64,000 nucleotides of DNA, taken from Channa striata. Its lineage: Eukaryota > Chordata > Actinopteri > Anabantiformes > Channidae. This document shows, piece after piece, positions 1-11,549 of the stretch (position 1 is its first letter; the number at the start of each line of letters is the position of its first letter). A program made the position numbers and the translations under genes. The notes under the pieces are model-generated. The model was not told where the DNA came from, did no database searches, and saw nothing but the letters and a program-made list of their open reading frames with translations. The stretch is from the NCBI GenBank assembly GCA_033026295.1, contig CM065171.1, forward strand, positions 3,737,957-3,801,956, written 5' to 3'.

Positions 1-279
1 GCACAAATGTTAAGAAAAACAATCTTTATTATTATTACAAACTCTAAAACTGAGGGCAAATGTCTATCTGAATGCAGCCTAAGCTGGATAAATCTGATAA
101 CACCCCAAAGTGTAGCCTTTTTAAGAAAGTTCTCTAGAATTAAAAAATCTGAACATGTAATAATGTATTTTTTACTATCAATAACGTCATTTGCACAATT
201 CAATTGTTGTCCCTGTTGCTGTAGGGCTTTATAATTGTAAAACAATCATTCAAACAGCCTCTCACTGTGGCGCTGCAGG

Positions 280-480
280 AGACTCTGTTTACCTTAGTTA
301 GCAGGTAGCATTTATCAACCGCAGTCAAATCACTGTACTCGCTCAATATCTGGGAACGGAGAGAGACAAATATGCAAATTAGAGCGAATTAATTGTGTAT
401 TTGTCTATAACTGAAAGACAATAATAGCGATCATGGAGAGAAAGAAGCAAATAGATGAAAGACAGCAGAGCCGTCCCATT
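280..480. promoter_or_regulatory. Candidate conserved non-coding element
   Basis: This is unique-looking, non-repetitive sequence without coding potential. It contains ATGCAAAT (octamer / POU type) closely followed by GAATTAATTG (homeodomain type). Such clusters are typical of vertebrate developmental enhancers. Only the sequence composition supports this; no alignment was possible, so the call is an inference. Confidence 0.22.
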
Positions 481-939
481 AGGGAGTCCCCAGTGTGACC
501 CGAAACCTTCTGGTTCCCTCCACACTTTGACATGTATTTGTCACAAATATATGTTTTAAATCTATTTCAGTAGAAAAATACACACTATTGAGGAAACAGT
601 GGAGAAATTAAGATAATTTTATTAAAAGGGGGCCAAGTTTAAAACTGCTCTGGTGCTAATGGACTAGAAGGATTACTTCTTTCTGACAGCTGCATTTATG
701 CCAGAGACACGGGCAAACACGCATGAATCATATGCACATACACACATAAGCTGCCACACTCACAACCCACAGCTCCTGTCAAACACACACACCCCATTTT
801 AAGAGGGAGTGCAGTCTCATTGGAGTGGCAGGCAGACATCCTGAATAAAATGGAGTGGCATTAATATTAATACCAGTAAAGTGCCTTTATAATCAGACAG
901 TGTCTTGTCAGCTGGCCAAGTGGGGCTGCTAGCGTGTCT

Positions 940-960
940 CACACACACACACACACACAC
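940..960. repeat. (CA)n microsatellite
   Basis: A short perfect AC dinucleotide run. It makes a spurious minus-strand frame with a VCVCVCV run. Confidence 0.9.
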
Positions 961-1996
961 GGTGTCACATCTATAATAAGCATGCATATAACCACACATA
1001 CAGTAAAACACACAACACTGTGAACACTAAATGCACACAGATTCTCCTACATACTGTATTAATGCAGGAGCCCACAAACATGTCACCTCGTCAGGAATCC
1101 CACCTCATAGGGCACCGCTGGATATCTGGAACGTGGTGGTCCAGGGTATTCTAAAGGGATTTATGCGTTCCTTGAAGTGAAGTCAGAGAACAGAATGTGA
1201 TCACAGATAAGTTAAGATGATCTTCTCCCCACAAACCTTCCGTCCACAGCACTGTCCCATCATTCCAAAGTATCTCAAATGTAGCATCTTCCCCCGGAAA
1301 CGTGCTTCTACTGCAGCTGGGTGCACAGAAGTAAGGATGTAACACTGGTGTGAATGAGGACGAATCTAATTTGGAGAATAAGGAGGCGTCAGCACAAACT
1401 GTATTTTTAAAAAAATCCACATTGTGGTGCTTCTCTCATCAGGAAACATTTGAAAGAAACGCTGCATTACGCAACACCTTCAAACAAGCAGCTACAGGCT
1501 GCACAAAGCCAAACTAACAGAGATGGGCGGCACACAAACAGATTTTCTTCTTTATTTATTTGTTTTTTTGCAGATGCAGTTTTTACATAGTAACGTCATT
1601 CAATGGGCATTATAACTTGTCATTATTCCCATGTGAATGCGTCAGATGCATATTATTGATACTGCCCTCAGTACAACGGTGTTCTATTGATTTTTGCTCC
1701 CTATTGACTGGTGCTTTATTTGGCTAATTGGTTAGGGTTAGGGGAAGGGTGGGGTTACACTCTCCATTCACACAAGCTCCCACTGGAGCTGAGCTCGGGC
1801 TCCTGACTCACATGGCACCATGCCAGAGTGCAGCTCTGTTTTCCTCAGCTTCAGTTCTGCCCCGAGCATCACGGCTTCAATGTAAAAATTCAAATGACGG
1901 TATCTATGTTAAACTCCAATCGAACAAACAGATCGTCTGCAGTGTTATTGTGCTCAGGGTTCCGAAGCCCCATTAAAGCTGTTGCTATATTTTACC

Positions 1997-2905
1997 AAGC
2001 TTTGCAAAAGTATTCATACTGCTTGGACTTATTTTATTGGGATTTTATGTGATAGACCAACACAAAGTGGCACGTAATTGTGAAGTGAAAGGAAAATGTT
2101 ATATGGTTTTCAGAATCATTTACAAATAAATATTTAAAAAGTGTGGAGCAAATATGGATTCAGCCTCCTTTACTGTGATACTCAAATCCAGTGAAAGCAG
2201 TTGCCTTCATAAATCACCTATTTAGTAAATGGAGTCCAACTGTGTCCAACTGGGTGTAATTTAATCTCACAAATACGTAAATACAGCTGTTCTGAGAGGC
2301 CCTCAGAGGTTTGTTGGAGTTTAAAGCAGGGTTAAGTTATAAAAAATATCTCAAGTTTTGAAAATCTCATGGAGCAGTTTACAATCTATCATCCAAATCT
2401 GGAAAGGGAATGGCACAACTGCAAACCTACAGACACAGGCTGTCCCCCTAAACTGGCAGAGAACCAGCCAAGAGGCCCATGAAAATCTGGAGGAGCTGCA
2501 GAGATCCACAGCTCAGGTGGGAGAATCTGTCCTTAAGACAACTATTAGTTGTGGACTCCACAAATCAGGCCTTTATGGAAGAATAACAAGAAAAAAGACA
2601 TTGTTAAATGAAATCCATAAGACGTCTCTTTGCAGTTTGTGACAAGCAAGGTGGGGGACACCGATGAGACCAAAATTAAACTTTTAGTCTAAATGCAAAA
2701 CGCTGTGTTTGGCAGAAACCTCACACTGCACATCGCTGTGACGTGGAAGATGGATGGAGCCAAATACATGGCAAGAAGAAAACCTGTTAGAGTCTGCAGA
2801 AGACTTTAGACGGGGGCAGAGATTCGGCTTCCTGCAGGACAGTGACTCTAAACATACAGCCAGAGCTACAATGGAATGGCTTAGATCAAACCATACAAAA
2901 ACTCT
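1997..2905 (+). mobile_element. Decayed Tc1-like DNA transposon
   Basis: The left end begins with the segment CTTTGCAAAAGTATTCATAC, followed by the stretch with TTTTATGTGATAGACCAACA. Both are characteristic of the ends of a widespread fish Tc1/mariner family whose copies run inward to a Tc1 transposase gene. Plus-strand transposase remnants follow (separate entry). No matching right terminal repeat is visible after about 2,905, so the copy looks truncated at its 3' side and internally deleted. Family assignment rests on recall of fish Tc1-like consensus sequences. Confidence 0.82.
2370..2905 (+). pseudogene. Tc1-like transposase remnant
   Basis: Two broken plus-strand frames carry Tc1 transposase pieces. 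The first (about 2,370-2,640) matches the N-terminal helix-turn-helix part, including SGLYGRITRKKTLL, the counterpart of the usual G-L-x-G-R-x-x-R-K-K-P-L motif. The second (2,754 to about 2,905) matches the catalytic DDE region around QDSDSKHTARATMEW, which aligns with the usual QQDNDPKHTA motif carrying the second aspartate. The middle section, with the first catalytic aspartate, is shortened, and stops and frameshifts separate the parts. There is no C-terminal DPNPIEN-type region. The copy is inactive. Confidence 0.82.
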
Positions 2906-2999
2906 AAAACCAAAAATGCCTGTATACTCCGGTACAAGGGTAAGTTTGTTTTAACTCAGGAAAAGCAGTAAATGAACTGAAACCAATAAAAAATGACTT

Positions 3000-5435
3000 C
3001 TTGTATATTTGCATGTTGTTGTCTTTGTAGGTCTTTTTCTCTTAAATTTCTTTAAAGGGTAGTTTCACATTTTTCCATAAAAAATTAAATGTATTTAGTT
3101 TGGGGGGAAAAAGAACTCACATTTCGTGAAGTAACCTTAATAAAATGTCTTTGCTTCATAACTTTGTCTGAGAAAAAAATCTATTTTAAATCAGTTTTTT
3201 TTGTGTGTGTGTACAAGTACATGTCAAACCACTGTGTTTGGTAGCACAGAACTTGCGACTTAGTACGACCTTTACAGAAGTGAGCACAGTCGAGTGATAC
3301 AGTCTGTAGTTTTTTTACTTTAGTGCATTTTATTTTGACGTTCATTAAAATGCTCACAACAGTTAAGTAGGTTGAGAAGTATTCATCCTCGTACCATTAG
3401 ATAAAAAGGTAATTCTAAGATAAAGCATAATCAAAAAGTTAAGTAGATAATGAGAGAGTCATTTCACATTTCCCACACTGCTGTCCTGTAGCGCTGGTTA
3501 TCAAAAGCTTAGTCCTGAAAAGCTGCCTAGTCAAAATTAAATATTATTTCCTGACATGTCGAGCTGTAAAACCTGGTAGGTCGTAAAAAACCTCTAACTT
3601 GACAGGCTGAGCTTTGGAAAACTTAACGTAAATTTACAACGTAGCTGGAGTGGGATCTCTGACACGCAGATCCATCAACACAGCAGCCACACATGCATTC
3701 CTACTTTCCCTTCTCCTCTCCCGTGAGCGGATTTGCCTGAATCGCAGCGTTTTCACTATGCAAACACATCCTGCGCCGGGGAACGGACGTGGCACCGAGG
3801 TTGTAAATAAAATTGCTGGCTGTTGTTTCCAAAGAAGCTCCGAGGGGAGACAGCGAGCTCCAGAGCTGGTCGTGTCCATAAAACAATGAAATACTGTGAG
3901 AGGTGATGGCAGCAGCTACGAGACAGGACGCTCTGAGCATTTCCAGATGAACCCTACCGCCACCGGGATGGAACACCCACCGCACTGTGAGAAGCAGGAG
4001 AGCTGGACGCTTTTTGGTTAATCCCTCCCTCTGGAAGACATTTTGTTCAAAGTCTTCTGCGTGAAATTGCCACCGTATCATTCCGTGGCCAGAAGATGAA
4101 ATGGTAAAGGAGATTTGAAGGTTGTAGAGGACTGCAGTTAATATCCCATCATGTGCCGAGAGTCAAACGTATGTGTGTGTCGTTTTAGTCATGGACAACT
4201 TATCACCGAACTGAAACAAGCTGTACTTCTCAGTATGAGGCTTCTTCAACGCTCACGTGCATGTCAGTGCAGAAATGTGTAAGTAACCTGCGATAACAAA
4301 TGAACTTTATTTTTCCCTCCTAGTGTTTGACACACGGTAGAGAGGTCTCACCTCTTTTAAGCAACATGGATTTTGGAAGAGGAATATAATTCCTCAGACC
4401 TGTCAGCGCATTTTGTCTGGAAGCAGCTGTGATTGGTTCTGAGGACGGATGCAGAAAAGATTTAGACTGAGGGAGAATTGATGAGGGCTAGATTTTACTT
4501 TCAAAAGCTGTTTACGTCTTTGTCCAGATTGCTTAAAAGAGCAAAACTACCATAAATGATAAATATATACATATATATCTTTGTCCAGAAAGCCTTTAAA
4601 CCAACTTTAGAACAGTTCTGAAATCCATTGGATTTTTCAGCCTTCACACGTGCCTGAACCTTAAAAAGACCTAAACCAACTGCAAGGAATGGAACAGTGT
4701 CTATATTTATTAAGTTTTCATTTGATTTATTTCATTTCCATTGCTGTTGTGGGACTTTAAAGCTTTGCGTGTTAAATTTAAAGTGACATACAAGATGATT
4801 GTGGCTGTGAGTGACACAGCACTGGCGCTCACTAGACATCACTAAACTTCTGTTTAGCCTCCAACAAAGTCAGAGCTTTAAGGATTTGTGTTGGAGCTTT
4901 ACAGTGCAGAATTCTCGGCGTCTGTAGCGTGACCCAGTGCCCCCATAGTTCCGGGCCCATTACTACAACCACCTGATTGTAGGATAAATGTAATCCCAGC
5001 TCATTCTGTGTGGTCTCAGACTGGTTTATCTGCTGCCTGTGTCGTTGTAAAATTTAAAAAAGACTAATACAGATGTAGTAAATATTACCGGCACCACAGT
5101 CTTTGCAGGGAAGAGGTCAGGATGGATCAGCGGGTCACATTACATGGGAGTGTGACACTGAAGATGCCAGTGTGTATGTTGTTTCTGTAATTTCAGACAA
5201 GGCACGAGCTTCCTCTTCTTCTACTCCTTCTCTAGTACCTGCTGGTCCCACCTGTGATGACAGTTAACACGTGAGACAGTCTCTCTCTCACTCATTGTGT
5301 CCCCTTCAAGTCAGTTTGGTGAAACCTGAATTTTTTAGCGTATATGTGCATTATAATAACACCTGTGCACTTCACTTCCGTTGTTATCAAGTTAATAATC
5401 ATGATTCTCAAATTATGGCAAAACATAATTGCCAG
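3000..5435. other. Intergenic DNA, no gene seen
   Basis: AT-rich non-coding sequence with a short AT dinucleotide tract near 4,562-4,580. A more GC-rich, non-repetitive block at about 3,640-3,960 produces overlapping open frames on both strands. None resembles a known protein, and the frames disagree with each other. A part of it is listed as a candidate regulatory element. Confidence 0.55.
3780..3960. promoter_or_regulatory. Candidate conserved non-coding element
   Basis: A non-repetitive block with several CpGs in an otherwise AT-rich region. It includes TGTAAATAAAATTG (forkhead-like) and CCATAAAACAATG (SOX/HOX-like). Open frames exist on both strands, but none is recognisable as protein. 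Low complexity does not explain it. The call is inference from composition alone. Confidence 0.2.
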
Positions 5436-5439
5436 TTGT

Positions 5440-5573
5440 CTGTCTGTGTTGACATTAAGATGGACTGGAGACCTGTCCAGGGGGGACCCCTGCCGCTCAC
5501 CCTATGACAGCTGGGATATGCGACCCTGACCAGGATAAGCAGTTAGGCATAATGGATGGATGGATGTTTGGAT
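5440..5573 (+). mobile_element. 3' tail of a fish RTE/Rex3-like LINE
   Basis: The segment has the recurring fish retroelement tail: TGGACTGGAGACCTGTCCAG, then CACCCTATGACAGCTGGGAT, then CGACCCTGACCAGGATAAGC, ending in an ATGGATGGATGG tandem run. This order (GACCTGTCCAGGG, GACAGCTGGGATA, GACCCTGACCAGGATAAGCG, then GGAT repeats) is known from 3' ends of RTE-clade elements such as Rex3 and from derived SINEs. No ORF2 part is attached, so this is a 5'-truncated insertion. Confidence 0.8.
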
Positions 5574-5579
5574 AGAAAT

Positions 5580-8390
5580 GTTAATACCAAGTCAGATATA
5601 AATGAGACTTTGGTTGAGATGTGCAGATCTCTACAACAGTGTAAGATATCAGACAGTTTATTGAATGTGCCCTTTTATTTATTCAGAAAAGTGTGACGCT
5701 GGGGGAGGATTTTCAATAACCTGGCAACTCATATAAACAACTCAAAGTAAACCTATTATAATAGGCATTAATCAGAGCCTTAATAATTTGCATGAGAGTC
5801 ATACCAATGTGTCTACTGAGTTTAATGGTCATTTTTGAATTGAACCTTATTTTCAACAATGCCAACACAGACACTAAAACCAATAATGAATTGCTTCTAC
5901 TCACATGGAGCATGTGTCAGTCTGTAACTGGATGAGTTTCTTCAGCCGTTCCCCAGACCTCCACTGTTGTCCAGTAACACACACCTCAGCAGGTTTCTTC
6001 AAATGCTCCAAATCACCGTGAACTTTGCACAATAGTGTGGCATCTCTGTGCGAGATCTATTTTCTAAGATTTCAACATTTCTTACAATTTCCTAACCATT
6101 TCTGTTTGGTACAGATTTTTGGAAATGCAGATTAGATAATGAGGTCAGAATCGTCATTTAGTAAGACACGCCCTAAGTGCTCTAACCTGCAAGTGGACAG
6201 GTGCTGTAAGTGTCTTTTAAAGGACAGACAAAACCAGGAAGAAAGAAAGAAGTAAAGATAGAACATTTATGGATGTGTTACTGATAGAATGTCAGTTCCA
6301 GTACGTTGCCAGGCGAGCGAGCCAGTCTCGTCAAGCTGTGATTCCCACTTTATGTCCTTCTGTTACATGCAGACAGGTCCCACCCTGACACTCATACGCA
6401 GTTAGTTCAACCATTTCCACACACACACACACACACACCTGCAGACTCCCTCATTGGGTCTTAAAGAGCAGGTGCACATCAGTTGCAACGTGTTCCTGTT
6501 AAACGTCTCCTTGAGAGGCTGTAAATATTCTATTACCCTGCCTGTCACTGGCTGGAAGTGAGAAATCATAATGAAGCATGACAAAAAGATCATTCTCTAT
6601 TCATGTGACAGCATTAGCCTCTTTCATAAGCAAACTCAAATATTTATCAGCTGTGAAAAATCATTCAATAATATCAGTGGCAGTGTAAAAAAAAAAGGAC
6701 CAAAAAGATTTTGAAAGAAGAAAACAGAGGTTCTCATAATAGCACCCAGACTGAGTGTGGTGGCAGCATTCTGGTTGGCTGGTTTTTATTGTTTGTTATT
6801 AGATCCTGGCAAAACAATTATTAGTCTTATAATATTTTTCCCTGCATTTGCTGGTAGCACAAAGGAATTAAAACAGTGCCCTTGGGCTGCACAGTCCTAC
6901 TGTAGTGATTAAAAACAGGAAATTGTGATGCATAAGCTATTAGACAAAGCCATAATCAGATTCATTAATTTCCTTCATTTCTAAGGGCTAACTGGGTTTC
7001 TTAAAGTGACACGGCCTTTAAAATGGAGATGCAGCTGGAAAAGTGAACCCACAACAACAAGTCTCCATAGAAAATTATGGTTTAATTAAACTTTTTTTAT
7101 TATGCAACGTGTTAATAGAACATTCTGTATCTGTAACTTGATCGTGATGGCGTCAGCTTCACCTCAGTTCATCAGAGTAGCTTGTATTTTTTTTTCCCAG
7201 TTCTTAAAAACATCATACATGTTGCAGTATTTTTATACTTTAAACATAATACAAAAAAATCTTCACTACAGCTTCGTCAGATTCTGAATCTGGGGACACA
7301 ACTAAAAACTGGCAAAGACTGACAAACACTGGCCATTTCATACATACAATAAGGACTGTTTCCACCCACTATCACAGATTTCTGCTCTCTAACAGTGTGA
7401 AAGTATGATAGGATAGAAAAACCCTTGAATACCGCGTGTTATTGTGCCCAAACAAATATGCCGGCAAAAACTTTGACTTTGCAACTCAGCAATTTGTGCT
7501 TAAAAGAACAAAAGACAAAAAGAGCTAAATCACTGACAACATGGACTATTGAGCTTACAGAGGGAACTAAAGGTAAAATAAATTAAAAAGACGCTACGTT
7601 CAGGTAAAACTGTAGTTAGTGTGCGTCTACAGGTCGTGAATAATAAACAGGTTTACAATAATTGTTGGGCGAACGATTGGCACAGACTGGGTCTTAAGAC
7701 TAAAGAACAGAATCTTGCTGATCGTCTGCGCTGACCAGGACCAACTGAATCACGTCTTTCCCGAGGCTGTGATCCTGCAAACGCCAATAATAACACGTTA
7801 CTGCACTAACTTGCATGTCACTTTCACACAGTTCAGGCCTCCAACACACACGACCAACTGTTTGCATGCCGAGCGTTGTCCACCCACCTACACGCATCCT
7901 AAGTCTTTCTGCAGTACAATAAATGTTTTATCACACGATTTCTGCCACTGTTTGTGCCATATGATACTACTACTTGATCTTGTTGCTTTCTGGCTTTATT
8001 AAACAGCAAAAAACATGTTTTCACTCTGAACAGCTTTTTTTCACGGGAGTCACTGAGGTAAACATCAGAAAATGTATCCCGTCAAATTCTACATCCTTTT
8101 AATAAATGCTTTCACACATTCATATAAATACAGTAACACACACTCGGACTGAAGATGAATGCAGATGAGTGAAAATGACAGAAAGAAGGAAGCCCTTGAA
8201 TGCCTGATGAAAAATTAACTAACTAGAAACCAGGGATGACCACAATCAATTCTGAAACACTGCACAAAATTAATTAGATTTCTGCATGGAGGGTGTGTGA
8301 GAGTGTGTGTATATGTGTATATTAGTGCATCATTTGTCTCTGGGCTTCTCCGCTGCCACTGTGCCGTTGAGAAGGCAAGGGCGGGTGGGC
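5580..8390. other. Intergenic DNA, no gene seen
   Basis: AT-rich non-coding DNA. A short CA microsatellite lies at about 6,419-6,438. Segments at about 6,440-6,660 and 6,930-7,030 are non-repetitive and carry homeodomain-type ATTA/TAAT motifs; the first is listed separately. No protein-like frame. Confidence 0.55.
6440..6660. promoter_or_regulatory. Candidate conserved non-coding element
   Basis: Unique-looking sequence directly after a CA repeat. It has several TAAATATT, CATAATGAAGC and AAATATTTATC type AT-rich binding-site-like motifs in a moderately GC-balanced context, and no coding potential. Inference only. Confidence 0.2.
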
Positions 8391-8392
8391 AG

Positions 8393-8426
8393 GTGTGTGT
8401 GTGTGTGTGTGGGGGGGGGGGGGGGG
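8393..8426. repeat. (GT)n followed by a 16-base G run
   Basis: A GT dinucleotide run (8,393-8,410) is directly followed by 16 consecutive G residues (8,411-8,426). The G run could form G-quadruplex-like structures and is prone to sequencing error. Confidence 0.9.
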
Positions 8427-8429
8427 CGG

Positions 8430-10420
8430 TGTTAGCCCTCTTTCACCCCCACCTCATCCCTCTTCAGCCCAAATGATTAACTACAAATTACTGATCTCAC
8501 AGCACAACAGTGTGTGTGTGCTGTGTATATGAGGACCATACATCAATATCAATAACAGTGACAACCAGTGACAAGTCCCTTACATTTATTAGTGATGGGC
8601 GCAGATGCAGACAGCCACAAGCCACTGTTCATGTTGTCAGCGACACTGTGACCAAAATGTTGAGTTTCTGCAAAAGTGGCGATTAACGTGACTTTCGGTC
8701 AGTGATCCTTTGTGTTGTAGTCAAAAAGCCTGAAGATTAATGACAATAATCCATCATGCTCTAGATGTTCACCAAAGAAATATAACTTTTTATTCTATGC
8801 AGCTTTTGTGCTTCCTCTCAAATTGAACAGATAGTGAACGACGTTTTAGGGAATAAATCAGCCTTCTGGATTACTCAGCTACAGTTTAACTAAAATGCAA
8901 AGCACAGTCGCAATCATGGGATCAACAATGGGGGAGGGACCACATCTGCTCCCAATAACCCTTGCTAATTTTTACATATTTTTTTCATTGTATCAAGGAT
9001 ATATAGGATTAATGGACTAAGACCATAACAGTGAGTCGATGCATTTTTCTATGACAAAAAAAAAACAAACATTGTAGTAAAAATTGAAATACTTTTGAAT
9101 TTACTTAGAAGTGCACGTTGATGGGCAGCAGGGCTCTACCTGCCCTGTCACTGGGCAGCCACGCAGGGTGTTACCGGGACACATGAGTGTCTCACTCAGG
9201 GACGCAAATGGTGTGTGGGCAGCCTGATGCTCCGCCCACTAACCCACCAGACCACTTGAATGTTATGAACCACGTGGTGCCACTGAAAGAAGTCGACATC
9301 TTGAACTTTAACAAAGAGCCGTCAGATCTGGACTCAGACAAGGCGCCGATGAGGAGACACCAATTTTTATTATATCTAGAAACGTTGCTTCTAGTACTTT
9401 ATGTCCTATACAGTACATCTCCATAAAGTCTAGCTCAGATCCAACGTCATGGGTTACTTTAAATATCTGTGTTTCTCACTTTATCTGCCGTCAAAGAATG
9501 TTCACATCACTGACCTGTACATGTGTGCTGTTTTTTTACATTATCACATGTTGTTTTCTGCAGCTACACTAAATAATTACTGTGTGCATAGATGTGCTTT
9601 CAGATCAGCTGGAATACTCCTCTAAAACTGGGCCAGACGTCACACATTAGTAATTAGCCTCATCGGCTTATTAATGTCTTATAAGCGAAATCAACAACAA
9701 GCGGAATCGATTGGAATCAGAATTGATCGAATTCAAATTCTCAGTCGTACACATGAGTACACACAAAAGAGTGCGTTCCACTCTGCACTTTGCTCTGTCA
9801 GTAAAGATACGCCACTTAAAACTGAAACCCTGAACCTTTAGAAGTCCTCATCAGAAGGGTTACATTCTTTCATAAAGCTGAGACACAATTAAATGCAAAA
9901 AAAAAGATGCTTTTATCAACACAGCTCTTCAGCGCACACTCACACACACATGCACACCCTCCAGTTTTCTACCCTGTGAACTTCAATCCGTCGCTCTAAC
10001 TCGCGGACAAAAGGGACCAGAATTTCTTTGGAGTGTGTGCCGACAAAAAAAAAAGAGAGAAAAAAAACATGACGTCTGGACGTGTCGGGAAGCGAGGGCC
10101 CAGACGGTTCCAGTGCTCAGGGGGCCTCCATGATCTGATATCTTTTTAATTAACGGTATCCCATTTAGCCACTTGAAGGAACAAAATAAAACGAGAAGGA
10201 GAGAGAAAGAGGGAGAGACCTAAGTTTTGACAGCTCTAATTAATGTGCACGGAGGCAAAAAAGCACCAAAAAAGAAGACAAGCTGATCTCATAGTGGACT
10301 GGTGAAGGATTCATTAGACAGGCCAGTCCGTCTGAAAGACATCAAACACTCCTCTCTCTCCTTCCTCTATACTATCCTCTACATTCTCATTTTAGTCTTT
10401 TCTCGAGACTTATAAGACTT
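8430..10420. other. Intergenic DNA, no gene seen
   Basis: Non-coding DNA with no recognisable exon. A segment at about 9,120-9,300 is more GC-rich and reads open for 79 codons (9,187-9,426), but its translation resembles nothing known to me. The block at about 9,600-9,740 contains TAGTAATTAGCC and TTATTAATG motifs, which are homeodomain-like, as does about 10,130-10,250. Confidence 0.5.
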
Positions 10421-10439
10421 GACTTTTTTTTTTTTTTGC

Positions 10440-10620
10440 AAGAGAGTGAAGAAGACGGGTAAATGGGGAAGGAGGACATGAAAAGAGAAAAACAGAGAAG
10501 GAACTGCTGAGGATGGAAGAAAAATGAAAAAGAGGAGAGGAAACAGAGATGGGAGGATAGAAAAGAGGGAGAGATGGAGGTGGACGGGGGGTGGACGGGG
10601 GGGCAACGGAGCCCAGAGCT
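10440..10620. repeat. GA-rich (polypurine) tract
   Basis: The plus strand is nearly all A and G over roughly 170 bases, preceded by a T run at about 10,424-10,438. It creates spurious minus-strand frames rich in Pro, Ser, Leu and Phe. Low complexity, not a gene. Confidence 0.7.
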
Positions 10621-10710
10621 GCCACTTCACAACAGGGGAGATGAATGACTTTTTACCTCTGGACACTGGGCTTTAATGAAACCTCCAGAGGCCAAACAAT
10701 GGCATCTCTG

Positions 10711-10912
10711 ACACACACACACACACACACACGAACACACACGCTATCGTGCACGTTTTCAAAAGCAGACTCTATAAGCACTGTCGGTATACTCACGTGC
10801 ACGCTTGTAGACAAACAGTACGAGAGACGGACACTTATTCACGAACAAACATATTCACAGTATCACAAACAGACTGTGCGCAAGCTAAAAATAGCAAAAA
10901 AAACACACTGAT

Positions 10913-10947
<35 letters not shown>

Positions 10948-10972
10948 CACAGCACACATGGTGTACTGCAAT

Positions 10973-11011
<39 letters not shown>
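10711..11011. repeat. Cluster of (AC)n microsatellites
   Basis: Three perfect AC runs lie at about 10,711-10,732, 10,914-10,943 and 10,986-11,010. The last is flanked by CT repeats. The open frames through this region (His-Thr and Cys-Val repeats) are artefacts of the repeats. Confidence 0.9.
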
Positions 11012-11013
<2 letters not shown>

Positions 11014-11429
11014 CTAAGGTAGGGCAGATCAGCAGCGGTGCAGGTGGAGGAGACACAGTCAGAGGCATGAAGGCCACCTCTGGTAAAGCAGGTCAAAGAG
11101 ACTGAGCTCCCGTAGCAACACCAACATCCCATAATAGCATCCCCAGAATCCTTCTTCTGTGGTGCCAGACACAGGATCTACTTCTAGTGTTTTATGTTGC
11201 AATTGTTATTGCACCTTTGTAGAGGCTGCAGTTATGAAATAGAGTTCACCACTCAGCGGCATTATGGGAAATGTAGGAGCAGGGCTGGACCTACACTGAA
11301 AGTCATGGTGTCTCAACTCAGCTCTACAAAACCGAAGATAGTGAGTGAGGTATCAGTGAAAATGGTCAGTCCAACTGTTTTTAAAATTATTCAGTGTCAT
11401 ATTGTATATTCCATAATTATTGCCTGTGT

Positions 11430-11545
11430 CCCTCATAGTTAGAAGGTCCCTGGTTCGAATCCCCATTGAACGTCCTCCTGCAGGGGTGAATCAGTGTGTG
11501 AATGGTCTGAGACAGACCGGAGATGTGGATATGAAAGTCAAGTCT
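11430..11545 (+). mobile_element. SINE-like fragment with a tRNA B-box
   Basis: The segment contains GGTTCGAATCCCC, which fits the tRNA polymerase III B-box. It is followed by a body with GTGAATCAGTGTGTGAATGG, a motif also seen in the SINE-like copies near 23,240 and 29,000 (CACTGGTGTGTG...). No A-box is obvious, so the copy seems 5'-truncated. I cannot name the family. Confidence 0.45.
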
Positions 11546-11549
11546 AAAT

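Larger units (their letters stand above)
1..1990. other. Intergenic DNA, no gene seen
   Basis: No reading frame here resembles a known protein; the short open frames are random or run through CA repeats. The stretch includes a (CA)n microsatellite at about 940-960. A non-repetitive segment at about 280-480 contains an octamer-like ATGCAAAT and a homeodomain-type AATTAATT, and is listed separately. Nothing else is supportable. Confidence 0.6.

Noticed and set aside
9187..9426. 79-codon frame in a GC-richer segment
   Set aside because: No recognisable domain or splice-site support; length is within random expectation.
10379..11132. Several frames rich in His-Thr, Cys-Val or Pro-Leu
   Set aside because: They are translations of AC microsatellites and a polypurine tract.
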